The notes under the pieces were generated by a model. It was not told the DNA's origin. It saw only the letters and a program-made list of their open reading frames with translations, and made no database searches. The position numbers and the translations under genes were made by a program. This document shows positions 7,636-16,225 of a DNA stretch of 54,857 bases, piece by piece; position 1 is the first letter of the stretch, and every line of letters starts with the position of its first letter. The stretch is from contig UQUC01000005.1 in the NCBI GenBank assembly GCA_900544105.1, positions 1 to 54,857 of the forward strand, in the 5' to 3' direction. This stretch comes from an uncultured Oscillibacter sp. (GTDB taxonomy: Bacteria; Bacillota; Clostridia; Oscillospirales; Oscillospiraceae).

Positions 7636-8862
7636 TCAGGCGGTATAAGCTCTGTGGAATACCTTCTTACCCTTCTTGATGACCACGCCGTCTCCGGCAA
7701 ACTGCGCCTGGTCGAAAGTCACGTCGATGGATGCCACCTTCTGATCGTTGACAGCCACGCCGCCCTGCTGGATCAGACGGCGGGCCTCGCCGTTGGAGGC
7801 GCACAGGCCGCAGGCCACCAGCAGCTCAATGGCGCCGATCTTACCATCGGTAAACCGGGCCTCCGGCAGCTGGGTAGCAGGCATATTCTCGCTGCTGCCG
7901 CTGCCGCCGAACAGGGCGCGGGCGGCCTCCTGAGCCTTGTCTGCTTCCTCCTCGCCGTGGACCAGCTTGGTCAGCTCGTAGGCCAGGATCTCCTTGGCCT
8001 GATTGAGCTGGCTGCCCTCCCAGGCGTCCATAGCATCGATCTGTTCCAGGGGCAGGAAGGTCAGCATGCGGATACACTTGAGCACGTCGGCATCGCCCAC
8101 GTTCCGCCAATACTGGTAGAAGTCGAAGGGCGTGGTCTTGTTGGGATCCAGCCACACCGCGCCGCTGGCGGTCTTGCCCATCTTCTTGCCCTCGCTGTTG
8201 AGCAGCAGGGTGATGGTCATAGCGTGGGCGTCCTTGCCCAGCTTGCGGCGGATCAGCTCCGTGCCACCCAGCATGTTGCTCCACTGGTCATCACCGCCGA
8301 ACTGCATATTGCAGCCGTAGTGCTGGAAGAGGTAGTAGAAGTCATAGCTCTGCATGATCATGTAGTTGAACTCCAGGAAGCTGAGGCCCTTTTCCATGCG
8401 CTGCTTGTAGCACTCGGCCCGGAGCATATTGTTGACGCTGAAGCAGGCGCCCACGTCCCGCAGCAGATCGATATAGTTCAGCTTCAGCAGCCAGTCGGCG
8501 TTATTGACCATGATGGCCTTATCCTCGCCGAAGTCGATAAAACGCTCCATCTGGCGCTTGAAGCAGTCGCAGTTGTGCTGGATGGTCTCCGGGGTCATCA
8601 TGTTCCGCATATCGGTGCGGCCGGAGGGGTCGCCGATGTAGCCGGTACCGCCGCCCACCAGCACGACGGGGCGGTTGCCCGCCATCTGCAAGCGCTTCAT
8701 CAGGCACAGGGCCATGAAGTGACCCACGTGCAGGCTGTCCGCCGTGGGGTCAAAGCCAATGTAGAAGGTCGCCTTGCCGGTGTTGACCATTTCCCGGATC
8801 TCCGGCTCGTTGGTCACCTGTGCGATCAGGCCACGGGCCTGCAATTCTTCGTAAATACCCAT
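7636..8862 (-). CDS. tyrS: Tyrosyl-tRNA synthetase
   Basis: Charges tRNA-Tyr. 408 residues from the ATG at 8862, chosen because GGAGAA sits 7 nt upstream; an in-frame ATG 7 codons earlier has no ribosome site. Class I motifs are present: FDPTADSLHVGHF (HIGH-type) and KMGKTASG (KMSKS-type), with a C-terminal S4-like RNA-binding domain (GEARRLIQQGGVAVND). A T-box leader lies directly upstream, so expression should respond to uncharged tRNA-Tyr. Confidence 0.97.
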   Translation of the reverse strand: MGIYEELQARGLIAQVTNEPEIREMVNTGKATFYIGFDPTADSLHVGHFMALCLMKRLQMAGNRPVVLVGGGTGYIGDPSGRTDMRNMMTPETIQHNCDCFKRQMERFIDFGEDKAIMVNNADWLLKLNYIDLLRDVGACFSVNNMLRAECYKQRMEKGLSFLEFNYMIMQSYDFYYLFQHYGCNMQFGGDDQWSNMLGGTELIRRKLGKDAHAMTITLLLNSEGKKMGKTASGAVWLDPNKTTPFDFYQYWRNVGDADVLKCIRMLTFLPLEQIDAMDAWEGSQLNQAKEILAYELTKLVHGEEEADKAQEAARALFGGSGSSENMPATQLPEARFTDGKIGAIELLVACGLCASNGEARRLIQQGGVAVNDQKVASIDVTFDQAQFAGDGVVIKKGKKVFHRAYTA

Positions 8863-8896
8863 ATTGTTGTTCTCCTTTTCCATGTTTGATTCGGAC

Positions 8897-9190
8897 AGAG
8901 ATAAAATAAAGCCCCCTGTCCTTTCGGACAGAGGGCGTAAATACGCGGTACCACCTCTGGTTCGCCGCCTCCTCACGGAACGCGGCCTCACGCCGTGCCA
9001 TCACACGGCAGCGCGGTAACGGGCGCACCCGGAGCACGCCTACTGAGCCGAAGGGCCGTTTGGGTGCCAGCTCCACGGTGTAGTTCGGCGGCTGTTCTCT
9101 CCCCTTTCCACCATACAGGGGCTCTCTTGGCAGAACCGATCCGCTTACTTCTCCGTATCATCGCTGTAACGGGCTTCATTGTATCGGATT
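8897..9190 (-). promoter_or_regulatory. T-box riboswitch of tyrS
   Basis: Read on the minus strand, the leader carries the conserved T-box sequence AGAGGTGGTACCGCG (8957-8943), then a terminator stem CCCTCTGTCC-GAAA-GGACAGGGGG with a T-rich tail (8934 to about 8900). Further upstream a GAGAAGTAAGC block fits the Stem I AGTA/GA motif, and GAACTACACC (9086-9077) offers a UAC tyrosine codon (9082-9080) as specifier. The codon agrees with the downstream gene. Limits of the leader are approximate. Confidence 0.9.
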
Positions 9191-9211
9191 TCCCGGGAAA
9201 TGTCAACCCAT

Positions 9212-9712
9212 TTATGGGTGCCAGACGCCGAAAATCTTCAAAAAGCGAACATCCTGATACGAATAGGTACTGAGGGGCCGGTTATCCGCATCGTAGCTGT
9301 GGGCGGCCACCAGCACGTTTTCCGGCGTCACCGGCCAGCCCACCGACACCACCACCGGCGTATGGCGGAAGGTCTCCCCGTCAAAGGAGAGCTGAATCAG
9401 GTCGCCGGGGCGCAGCTCCGCCAGCTCACAGGGGCGGGCCGCCGGGCCTTCGGTTTTTTCCTCCCGGACGAGGAAGTTATAGAGGTAGGGTACGCCGGTC
9501 CACGCCGGGGCCTTCTGGTCCGGGTCGATATAGTACCAGCCGAAGGTGGGCGTGAAATTCATCACGCCGCTGCCGGCGTAAATGCACTGGGAGGCGAAGT
9601 TGGTACAGTCTCCTCCTAAGTGCTCGTAGTCATAAAAGGCGGGATTCCGGCCGTAGGCCCAGCGGTGGGCGTACAGCACGGCAGCCCGCCGGTCATAGAG
9701 TGCGAAACGCAT
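9212..9712 (-). CDS. Amidase-domain (PF12671-like) protein
   Basis: 166 residues from the ATG at 9712 (GGGGAG upstream). The core GGDCTNFASQC with a later His in RHTPVVVSV is the catalytic Cys/His pattern of the putative amidase domain found in clostridial proteins, related to CHAP/NlpC folds. No signal peptide is visible and the domain fills almost the whole protein. It may act on peptidoglycan or a peptide amide; the substrate is unknown. It stands alone between the tyrS T-box and a terminator. Confidence 0.75.
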   Translation of the reverse strand: MRFALYDRRAAVLYAHRWAYGRNPAFYDYEHLGGDCTNFASQCIYAGSGVMNFTPTFGWYYIDPDQKAPAWTGVPYLYNFLVREEKTEGPAARPCELAELRPGDLIQLSFDGETFRHTPVVVSVGWPVTPENVLVAAHSYDADNRPLSTYSYQDVRFLKIFGVWHP

Positions 9713-9751
9713 AGACGGACTCCCCTTTCCCGCCAGTCTATGCGGAGAACG

Positions 9752-9783
9752 AAAAAGCGTGCGTGGAAAACCACGCACGCTTG
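9752..9783 (-). terminator. Terminator after the DUF4179 gene
   Basis: A 12-bp stem (AAGCGTGCGTGG with its complement), TTTT loop, T-run on the minus strand. It separates the sigma/DUF4179 unit from the amidase gene. Confidence 0.85.
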
Positions 9784-9800
9784 CCTTGCTTGATTTCCGT

Positions 9801-11249
9801 TTATTTGATGACCACCTGAGCGGTACTGTCGGTGATCCGGGTCCAGCAGGGCTCCAGCCACACGCAGTCCGCCGTGCAGTCCTTCAAGCCAAAGGTCTCA
9901 AAGTACCGCCCTTCCTCCTTCGCGGCTTTTTCGGCGGCCTCGTAAGATTCCAGCTCCGCGCCGGAGATCTCGCCCAAGATCATGGGGGAACTGGATACAC
10001 CACGCTGATTGATGTCATGGGCCGTGCCGTCCTCGTCATAGAAACAGTTTTTCCAGATCTGGTAATGCATCGTTTTCTCCCAGCGCGACCCGGCGCTGAA
10101 GGACACCACCCAGCCGGCATCCCGCTTCTCCGCCCATTCCAGACGGACGCCCTGGGGCGGATCCTCGATCATGCCCTTTGCCAGATCTATTTTCACCCGC
10201 TCCTGTCCCTTGTCGATCCAGGCAGCCCCGGTGACATGGAGGGTCAGGTGTTCCCCTGTGGAGAAATAGGGGCTGTCCAGCCAGACGGAATCCGTGGAGG
10301 GATCGTCCGGGTTTCCGGTGGCGGAAATGCCGTTGACGATACCGTTGAACCGTTCTCCCCGCTCATTTTCCAGATAGAAATTCAGTTCCGTCAGCCATGC
10401 GGTGTTGGCGGGGTCATAGTCGAAGTTCAGCCGTAGGTGGGTGGGATAGATCTCCGCCTCCGTCAGCGTTATGGACTGGCCGTCCAGCAGGAAGGTCTCT
10501 CCCACCTCGATGACCGTCCCCTGCTCCGTGTAGGTGGGGTCGAAGTGCAGTTCAAAGGTAAAGGTAGCCAAAATCTCCCGCCGCTCCTCCGAGCTGTCGG
10601 ACAGCAGCTCGTCGCCGTAGTCGGCCACGCTGGACTGCGCCGGGGGCTTCTGGTTCTCATAGAGATGCTTGTTGTCATAAACACCGAAGGTCATGGTCAG
10701 GCTGTCCGGCACGTCCCGGTTCATGAAGTCGATCCGGAGTTCCATGAGATCGCCGTTTTCAATGCCATAATTGCTGAAGGAAGAAGCGTACCCCTCCTGC
10801 TCCCCCGGCACCGTCAGCGTTGGATGCTCTAAATCCAGATGGGCGTAATCGTCAGACCGGATGGAGAAGAACACGTCCACCTGCTTCCGGTCTACGATCA
10901 GGTACTCCACCCGGGCCGTGATGCCGTTTTGCGATTGGGACAGCCGGAGGGGCTGCACATAATCGTTCTCCACGGCGGCGGACAGGCTGGGAGACCAGCT
11001 GACCGCTTTGGCCAGATCCGCCAGAAGGGGAATCCGTCCACAGGCCCGGGCGAAGGGTGTCGACAAGTTCACCAGCAGTACGAATGCCGCGAAGCAGGCC
11101 GCCAGACCGCCCAAAGAGGTGCCGAAAAATCGTCGTTTTTTCTGTAAAGTGTTTTTCCTGTTCAGTGCTTTATTTACAGTGTTATCCAGTTCTTTTGGAA
11201 CCTGTTCCAGTTCTGCTAACAGGGCGGTGTACTCATCCATGCGGTTCAT
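9801..11249 (-). CDS. DUF4179 membrane protein, probable anti-sigma partner
   Basis: 482 residues: a cytoplasmic N-terminal part of about 43 residues rich in charge (MDEYTALLAELEQVP), one membrane segment (about 45-65, GTSLGGLAACFAAFVLLVNL), then a large extracellular beta-rich region of DUF4179 type. The ATG overlaps the sigma factor stop as ATGA, so the two are translationally coupled. This layout is the usual one for clostridial ECF sigma factors with a membrane anti-sigma factor; that it holds and releases the sigma factor is inference. Confidence 0.85.
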   Translation of the reverse strand: MNRMDEYTALLAELEQVPKELDNTVNKALNRKNTLQKKRRFFGTSLGGLAACFAAFVLLVNLSTPFARACGRIPLLADLAKAVSWSPSLSAAVENDYVQPLRLSQSQNGITARVEYLIVDRKQVDVFFSIRSDDYAHLDLEHPTLTVPGEQEGYASSFSNYGIENGDLMELRIDFMNRDVPDSLTMTFGVYDNKHLYENQKPPAQSSVADYGDELLSDSSEERREILATFTFELHFDPTYTEQGTVIEVGETFLLDGQSITLTEAEIYPTHLRLNFDYDPANTAWLTELNFYLENERGERFNGIVNGISATGNPDDPSTDSVWLDSPYFSTGEHLTLHVTGAAWIDKGQERVKIDLAKGMIEDPPQGVRLEWAEKRDAGWVVSFSAGSRWEKTMHYQIWKNCFYDEDGTAHDINQRGVSSSPMILGEISGAELESYEAAEKAAKEEGRYFETFGLKDCTADCVWLEPCWTRITDSTAQVVIK

Positions 11250-11725
11250 GCCTGTCCCTCCTCTCCAAGCTCCAATTTCAGCAGGGCCAGCGCCCGTTTC
11301 TGACGGGTGGCCGCGGTCCCCTGCGGAATGTTCAGCGCGGCGGCGGTCTCCGCCTGGGTGTACCCGGAGAAAAACCGCAGGATCACCACGCTGCGCAGTT
11401 CCTCCGGCAATCGGCGGATGGCTTCCTTCAGCGGCAGATGCTCGTAATCGTCCGGCCCGGCGGTGTCCGGCAGTGCGTCCACCTCGCCGGGATGGAACCG
11501 CCTCCGGCGGCGCAGTTCGTCTTGGCAGGTGTTGATCAGGATCCGGGTGATCCAGGTCTCAAAAAACGCAGGCGTTTGAAGCTGCTTCAACTTCCGCAGC
11601 GCCCGGTACACCGTCTCGTCCACCGCCTCAAGCGCGTCGGCCTCGCTGCCCAGATACAGATACGCCGTGCGGTACAGCCGGGTTTTGATGGCTTCCGTCC
11701 GGTTGGCAAATTCCTGCTGATCCAT
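11246..11725 (-). CDS. ECF-type RNA polymerase sigma factor
   Basis: 159 residues with a region 2 (TAYLYLGSEADALEAVDETVYRALRKL, then FFETWITRILINTCQDELRRRRR) and a region 4 helix-turn-helix (LPEELRSVVILRFFSGYTQAETAAALNIPQGTAATRQKRAL). No extra C-terminal domain. It is coupled with the DUF4179 membrane protein. An ECF-like promoter (AAC ... CGTCTA) lies just upstream, suggesting autoregulation. The signal sensed is unknown. Confidence 0.92.
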   Translation of the reverse strand: MDQQEFANRTEAIKTRLYRTAYLYLGSEADALEAVDETVYRALRKLKQLQTPAFFETWITRILINTCQDELRRRRRFHPGEVDALPDTAGPDDYEHLPLKEAIRRLPEELRSVVILRFFSGYTQAETAAALNIPQGTAATRQKRALALLKLELGEEGQA

Positions 11726-11759
11726 AGAGACCGCCTCCTCTCCGCTCTCTTTTGTCTAT

Positions 11760-11789
11760 TAGACGGAGATGCGCCCCGTTTTGTTCTCA
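11760..11789 (-). promoter_or_regulatory. Candidate autoregulated ECF promoter
   Basis: On the minus strand: TGAGAAC, 17 nt, CGTCTA, about 35 nt ahead of the sigma factor start. AAC in the -35 and CGTC in the -10 fit ECF promoters in general; the match is by eye. Confidence 0.45.
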
Positions 11790-11806
11790 CGAAGCGAACT
11801 CTTTTT

Positions 11807-11841
11807 AGAAAAAACCGGCGGGGCTTCTGCCCTGCCGGTTG
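11807..11841 (-). terminator. Terminator after xerD
   Basis: Stem AACCGGC-GGGGC / GCCC-GCCGGTT with a TTCT-type loop and a long T-run on the minus strand, just past the xerD stop. Confidence 0.8.
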
Positions 11842-11853
11842 TTACGCTTGTGC

Positions 11854-12735
11854 TTACGCTCTTGGGTGCGCCTTCTGGTAGACGTCCTTGAGCTGATTCT
11901 TGATGACGTGGGTGTAGATCTGGGTAGAGGAAATATCCGCGTGGCCCAGCATCTCCTGAATGGCCCGAAGATCCGCGCCGTTTTCCAGCAGGTGCACCGC
12001 AAAGGAATGGCGCAGAGTGTGGGGGGTAATGTCCTTCTGGATCCCCGCCTTCTCCTGATAGTGCTTGATGATCTTCCAGAAACCCTGCCGGCTCATACGC
12101 TCGCCGTTCATATTCACGAACAGGGCCGTTTCCTCCGTGTCCGCGATCAGCTGGGGCCGGACGCCCTTGATATAATCCTGTAACGCCTTCACCGCGCCGT
12201 GGTACAAAGGGATGATCCGCTCCTTTTTGCTGTTGGAGCAGCGGATAAAGCCCGCCGGCAGGTTCAGGTCTCCGACGTCCAGTGCGATCAGCTCACTGAC
12301 CCGGATACCGGTGGCGTACAGCAGCTCCAGCATGGCATGATCCCGGAAGCCCTTGGCGTCCACACACTCCGGCTGTTCCAGAAACAGTTCCACCTCTTTG
12401 GCTGTGAGGATCTCCGGGTATTTCCGCTCAACCTTGGCGGAGGCCACTCCCTGTGCCGGGTTCTTTTTCAGTTCCCCGGTAGCTACCATGTAACTGTAAA
12501 AGGACTTAACGGACGCCAGAAACCTGGTGACGGAAGCGGCAGACTTCCCGTGGCTCAGCATCCAGTCCATATAGTCCTGTACTGCCGCGCTGTCCGCCTC
12601 CCGCAGGTCTATGTCACAGTAATTATGTAAATACTCAGCGAATTGGGTCGTATCCCGGAGATAGGAACTGACGGTGTTCCGGGAGGAATGCTTTTCGTTG
12701 GACAAATATGCGCCAAAGCGGGCAATATCATCCAT
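11854..12735 (-). CDS. xerD: Tyrosine recombinase XerD
   Basis: 293 residues, the normal size for XerC/XerD. An N-terminal SAM-like core-binding domain (SRNTVSSYLRDTTQFAEYL) precedes the catalytic domain with Arg in TGIRVSELIALDVGDL, HTLRHSFAVHLL, LGHADISSTQIYTHV (His and the nucleophile Tyr). It resolves chromosome dimers. The ATG at 12735 follows GGGAG; a long upstream open frame is an overlap with spoIIM in another frame and is not part of it. The spoIIM-xerD order also occurs in Bacillus, favouring XerD over an element-borne integrase. Confidence 0.93.
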   Translation of the reverse strand: MDDIARFGAYLSNEKHSSRNTVSSYLRDTTQFAEYLHNYCDIDLREADSAAVQDYMDWMLSHGKSAASVTRFLASVKSFYSYMVATGELKKNPAQGVASAKVERKYPEILTAKEVELFLEQPECVDAKGFRDHAMLELLYATGIRVSELIALDVGDLNLPAGFIRCSNSKKERIIPLYHGAVKALQDYIKGVRPQLIADTEETALFVNMNGERMSRQGFWKIIKHYQEKAGIQKDITPHTLRHSFAVHLLENGADLRAIQEMLGHADISSTQIYTHVIKNQLKDVYQKAHPRA

Positions 12736-12752
12736 TTCCGTCAACTCCCTTC

Positions 12753-13373
12753 CTAAAAAAATCGTTCCAGCAGCATACGAAGCAGAAACGGCGACAGCCG
12801 CAGCTCCGCCCATGCGCCCAGACACAAAATCAAACACACAATGCCAAAGCCCAGCCAGCAGCCCTGGCCGCAGGCAGAAAACGCGGCGCCCCGTCTCCCC
12901 CGGGACAGTCCACGCAGTGCGGCGGCCCTGCCCATCGCAGGCGCCGCCAGCAGAAAAAAGCAAGGGACCGTGACCAGACAGCGAAAGCCGAAAAAGGCCA
13001 GTGCCAGCAGCAGGCCCCGCCCGCCAAAGGAGGCCGTCAGGCACCCCGCCGCATAAGCCGGAAAAAAGCCCACAGCAGCCGACAACAGTGGCAGCAACAG
13101 GGTTCCCGCAGAGCAAACACCACACAAGAACGCCAAAACCGGTCCTTGCAGATAGAGCAAAGTCAGAGAACAAACCACGGAAAAACCAAGCTCCTGTCTC
13201 TGCGCCAAGGCCAGATAATCCGTCAGGTACGCGGTCAATTCCCGTTCCACATCCCCGGAGATCCGTCCGGCGCAAACAACGCCCACGCCGGTCCCGAGAA
13301 AAAAGAAAACCGCCAGCAGCAGGCAGTGTAGCCGGCTGGGGTCTGTCCATCGTTCCGCACGATTCCATTTCAA
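12753..13373 (-). CDS. spoIIM: Stage II sporulation protein M-like
   Basis: 206 residues with about five hydrophobic segments and the SpoIIM layout: short cytoplasmic start, first membrane helix near 15-35, an outward loop, then clustered helices. SpoIIM forms the engulfment complex with SpoIID and SpoIIP. The frame opens at a TTG (13373); a GAGGTGAT at 7 nt supports it, and the nearby ATG codons are in other frames. Neighbour xerD 17 nt downstream matches Bacillus synteny. Sequence similarity is modest by eye, so the call leans partly on context. Confidence 0.82.
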   Translation of the reverse strand: MKWNRAERWTDPSRLHCLLLAVFFFLGTGVGVVCAGRISGDVERELTAYLTDYLALAQRQELGFSVVCSLTLLYLQGPVLAFLCGVCSAGTLLLPLLSAAVGFFPAYAAGCLTASFGGRGLLLALAFFGFRCLVTVPCFFLLAAPAMGRAAALRGLSRGRRGAAFSACGQGCWLGFGIVCLILCLGAWAELRLSPFLLRMLLERFF

Positions 13374-13643
13374 ACCGCATCACCTCACCCAAGCCTATGA
13401 AAGTGGGACAAGATTTATGTTGCGGTTGACGTAAAACTTTTCTTACTCAAATATAATTCAAATGGCGCCGTTTCGCAAGGTGTTTCCAGAAAATACCTGT
13501 TTTTCGGCGTTTATGCTAAAATATTATGTAAACCGTATTATGTCAACTGCGTAAATCGAAGCATAAAACAGCACCTTTTCTCTCATTTTACGCAAGATGT
13601 AGTGTCTATCCCCCGCAGAATCTTCCCATATCTGACCACACCG
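13374..13643. other. Non-coding gap upstream of spoIIM
   Basis: About 270 bp with lower GC than the neighbours. It should hold the minus-strand spoIIM promoter, but no convincing sigma-A or sigma-E boxes were found. No ORF with a ribosome site was seen. Confidence 0.5.
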
Positions 13644-13680
13644 AAAAAAAGGAGCGCCGCCCCACCGGACGGCGCTTTTT
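13644..13680. terminator. Bidirectional terminator after the small membrane protein gene
   Basis: Stem AGCGCCG / CGGCGCT with T-runs on both sides (AAAAAAA to the left, TTTTT to the right), directly beyond the stop of the minus-strand gene. Confidence 0.8.
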
Positions 13681-14099
13681 CAGGCAGAACGCAGCTTTTT
13701 GTGAGATTTCACCAATCGCTTGTTGGGCCGCTTCCCCACCCTCCCGCAGAGCAGAGCCGCCAGCAGCCCGCCCAGCAGGAGCAGGGCCAGACGGATCAGT
13801 CCCCGGACCGCGATCCCCTCGCCCCAGCCGCCAAAGCAAAGCAGGAGCAGGACCAGCGCAAACGCCCCCGTATTCAGTAAGCTCCCAGCCGGGCCCAGCC
13901 TCCCCTTCCCTGCCGGAAGTCCCCCGGCGAAGGCTGCGCAGAAGGCCAGCGCCCCCAGCGCCTGCGGGACCCGGTCCTCCCCCAGGATCCCTTTCACAAC
14001 CAGCAGTGTCACCAGCAGGACGCCCAAGCCGTCCACCGCAGCCGACAGCAACAGACACAAAGCGATCCGCTTTCCCGCCGGTTTCTTTTTTCCGGACAT
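13680..14099 (-). CDS. TIGR04086-like small membrane protein
   Basis: 139 residues from the ATG at 14099, which follows GGGGAGGGG. A basic start (MSGKKKPAGKR), four hydrophobic segments and a very basic C-terminus (GKRPNKRLVKSHKKLRSA). The four-helix layout and size resemble the TIGR04086 family of Firmicutes membrane proteins, whose role is unknown. It is an orphan, with a terminator right behind it. The family assignment is tentative. Confidence 0.6.
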   Translation of the reverse strand: MSGKKKPAGKRIALCLLLSAAVDGLGVLLVTLLVVKGILGEDRVPQALGALAFCAAFAGGLPAGKGRLGPAGSLLNTGAFALVLLLLCFGGWGEGIAVRGLIRLALLLLGGLLAALLCGRVGKRPNKRLVKSHKKLRSA

Positions 14100-14398
14100 C
14101 CGATCCCCTCCCCCAAGCATTTCTTCTGCAACAGCTTATGCCGCCAGCGTCCATTTTTATGACAGGACGCATACACCTTATTTAAAACCGCATCGATCCG
14201 GGTTTTGAACGCAGCCTCCTGGCCACCCGCAGCCGATCACAAAGGGCCATATCGAGGCTTCACCCGTTTGGCCCCCGGAACGGTCTGGATCCGACTTTGA
14301 GAAAGCGCGTTCACCCGCTGCCGGTTTCGGAAGAAAAGCGGAACCAGGGACAGGCGTCCGGTCATATATTGGGCTGTAAGGAAAGGAGGCGGAGCCGG

Positions 14399-14551
14399 GT
14401 GTTTCGGGGAGGACGGAACTGCATCATTGGAATATTCGCCATTGCCATGGGGTCAGGCATCCTCATTGCGGCCATTTTCCCAACAGGGCTGTTGATGTTC
14501 CTGGTGGCAACATTGCTGATCGCCAGCGGCTGCGCCTGCTGGAAGCGGTAG
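14399..14551 (+). CDS. 50-residue membrane protein upstream of spoVM
   Basis: Opens at GTG (14399) behind a strong AAAGGAGG; a longer frame upstream to 14297 has no ribosome site. The product has a short basic start (FRGGRN), two closely spaced hydrophobic stretches separated by a Pro (IIGIFAIAMGSGILIAAIFP, then a second helix) and ends CACWKR. Only 14 nt separate it from spoVM, so it likely belongs to the same sporulation unit. I do not recognise a named family. Confidence 0.65.
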   Translation: MFRGGRNCIIGIFAIAMGSGILIAAIFPTGLLMFLVATLLIASGCACWKR

Positions 14552-14565
14552 AAAGGAGAGGGGTT

Positions 14566-14640
14566 ATGAATATCGTAGTATGGAAGGCGCCCAAGGCCAT
14601 GCGGGGGCTACTGCGGAAGCTGTTCAGGATCCAGGCATAA
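14566..14640 (+). CDS. spoVM: SpoVM-like spore coat/cortex morphogenetic peptide
   Basis: A 24-residue peptide starting MNIVVWKAPKAMRGLLRKLF with a GGAGAGG ribosome site 4 nt upstream. The pattern of a short hydrophobic start, KAPK with Pro near residue 9, and a basic amphipathic helix matches SpoVM, which binds the curved forespore outer membrane and anchors SpoIVA. Context agrees strongly: the next gene is a SipL-like protein, the clostridial partner of SpoIVA. Such short genes are usually missed by automatic calling. Confidence 0.85.
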   Translation: MNIVVWKAPKAMRGLLRKLFRIQA

Positions 14641-14701
14641 GGGGTCTCCTCCGCTCATAAACTGCACTGAAGTACACTGAGCGGAAAGGAAGGATACCCA
14701 C

Positions 14702-16225
14702 ATGGAACTGGAATTGAAAAAGGAGTGTCTGGATACATACGAATTAGGCGAGCCGCAGACGTTGACGCAGGAGGAGACCGCGGAGACTATCGTTCCGGAT
14801 TACTGCCCGGACATAGCCCGGATCATTTCGGCAGAGGGAGTGGTCTATCTCCACGGCAGCGCAGAACAGGACAGCGTCACCGGAACCGTCCGGGTGACGG
14901 TCCTCTACACGCCGGAGAACGAGTCCGGCGTCCGGGCGCTGGAATTCGCTATGCCCTTTTCGGCGCAGGGCGAAGGGTTGACCGGGTGCGCCCATGTAGC
15001 GGCAGAGACAGAGATCGAGCTGTTGGAAAGTCGAATGCTGAATCCCCGGAAGATCTTCACCCGCTGCAAGCTGGTGACGCATCTGACCGGCTGCCGAAAG
15101 GTGTGCCTGACCATCTCCTCCGACGCGGAGACGGACCCGGCGCTGCTGGTGGAAAAGCGGTGCTGCGGACAGACGGTATCTTTGCTGCGGCAGGTGGCGG
15201 AAAAGGACCTGACCTTTTCAGAGACCATGTCCCTGTCACTGGGTCGGGAGGGGGCGGCGGAGCTGCTCCACTGCCGGGCCAACGGCATCGTGACGGAGAC
15301 CAAGGCCATTGGCAACAAGCTGATCTTCAAGGGGATCTTTTTGGTTTCCGTGCTATACCGCACCACCGGCGGGCAGTTGGCCTCCGCCAGTGCGGAGCTG
15401 CCCTTTTCGCAGATCATGGAGACAGACAGTGCGGAGGAAAATACCCAGGTGTCCATGCGCCTGCGGATCACCGGGACGGACATTCAGATCGACAGCTCCG
15501 ACGACGAGGGCCGCCAACTGTCCGTGACGGTCTACTATCACACCATGGCCTTTCTGTGGGAGACACGGCAGGTCTCACTGCTGACGGACCTCTACTCCAC
15601 CGCCTATGAGACCCGCTATGAACCAAACCCGCTGGACCTATGCAACCTGCACGAGTCCATCACCCGGCGGCAGACCGTCCGGGAGGTGCTGGAGATCGGC
15701 GTGGCGGCGGAGGCCGTACTGTCCCTATGCGCCAACTGCGGGACGGTGTCCGTCAGCCGGGAGGGTGAGATCGCCCAGCTGCGGACGGCGGTGACAGTGC
15801 GGGCACTGTACCTGGACGAGGGAGGCGCCTGCTTGTCAGCAGAGCGCTGCATCGATGTTTGCTGTCCCATGGAGCTGCCAAAGGACTGCGTCGTGTCCGC
15901 TCGAGCTTTCTGCGGAGAGGAAATTCAGGGGACTTTGGGAGACCGGGGCATCGAGGTTCGGTTTCCTGTGGATTTCCAAGTGGAGGTCTGCAGTCGGTGC
16001 CGCAAGCTGTGCGTAGCCTCTGCCGTGCTGGACGAGAGCGCGCCCAAGGACCTGTCCAACGCGCCGTCCCTGATTTTGCGCTGCGTGGGGAAACAGGAAT
16101 CCGCGTGGGAGGTTGCGAAGCGCTATAACACCACCATCTCGGACATTCTGGCAGCAAATCAGTTGGAGCAGGAATCCGAGATCCCCTGCGAACGGCTCCT
16201 GCTGATTCCCAAAAAGAGAGCTTAG
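14702..16225 (+). CDS. sipL: SipL-like SPOCS/LysM spore coat protein
   Basis: 507 residues. The N-terminal two thirds carry DUF3794 (SPOCS) repeats, seen in blocks such as QEETAETIVPDYCPDIARII, which recurs in style further on (IMETDSAEENTQVSMRLRIT). The C-terminus is a LysM domain (about 452-500: GKQESAWEVAKRYNTTISDILAANQ). This is the architecture and length of SipL of Clostridioides difficile, which binds SpoIVA and is needed to encase the spore. The ribosome site is AAGGAAGG. Placement behind spoVM supports a coat basement-layer unit. Confidence 0.88.
   Translation: MELELKKECLDTYELGEPQTLTQEETAETIVPDYCPDIARIISAEGVVYLHGSAEQDSVTGTVRVTVLYTPENESGVRALEFAMPFSAQGEGLTGCAHVAAETEIELLESRMLNPRKIFTRCKLVTHLTGCRKVCLTISSDAETDPALLVEKRCCGQTVSLLRQVAEKDLTFSETMSLSLGREGAAELLHCRANGIVTETKAIGNKLIFKGIFLVSVLYRTTGGQLASASAELPFSQIMETDSAEENTQVSMRLRITGTDIQIDSSDDEGRQLSVTVYYHTMAFLWETRQVSLLTDLYSTAYETRYEPNPLDLCNLHESITRRQTVREVLEIGVAAEAVLSLCANCGTVSVSREGEIAQLRTAVTVRALYLDEGGACLSAERCIDVCCPMELPKDCVVSARAFCGEEIQGTLGDRGIEVRFPVDFQVEVCSRCRKLCVASAVLDESAPKDLSNAPSLILRCVGKQESAWEVAKRYNTTISDILAANQLEQESEIPCERLLLIPKKRA

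Noticed and set aside
11854..12735. xerD as a mobile-element integrase
   Set aside because: Length, motifs and the spoIIM neighbour fit the chromosomal XerD.
11854..13392. A 512-codon frame fusing xerD with an upstream region
   Set aside because: The upstream part is the spoIIM gene read in another frame; xerD has its own ribosome site and family-sized product from 12735.
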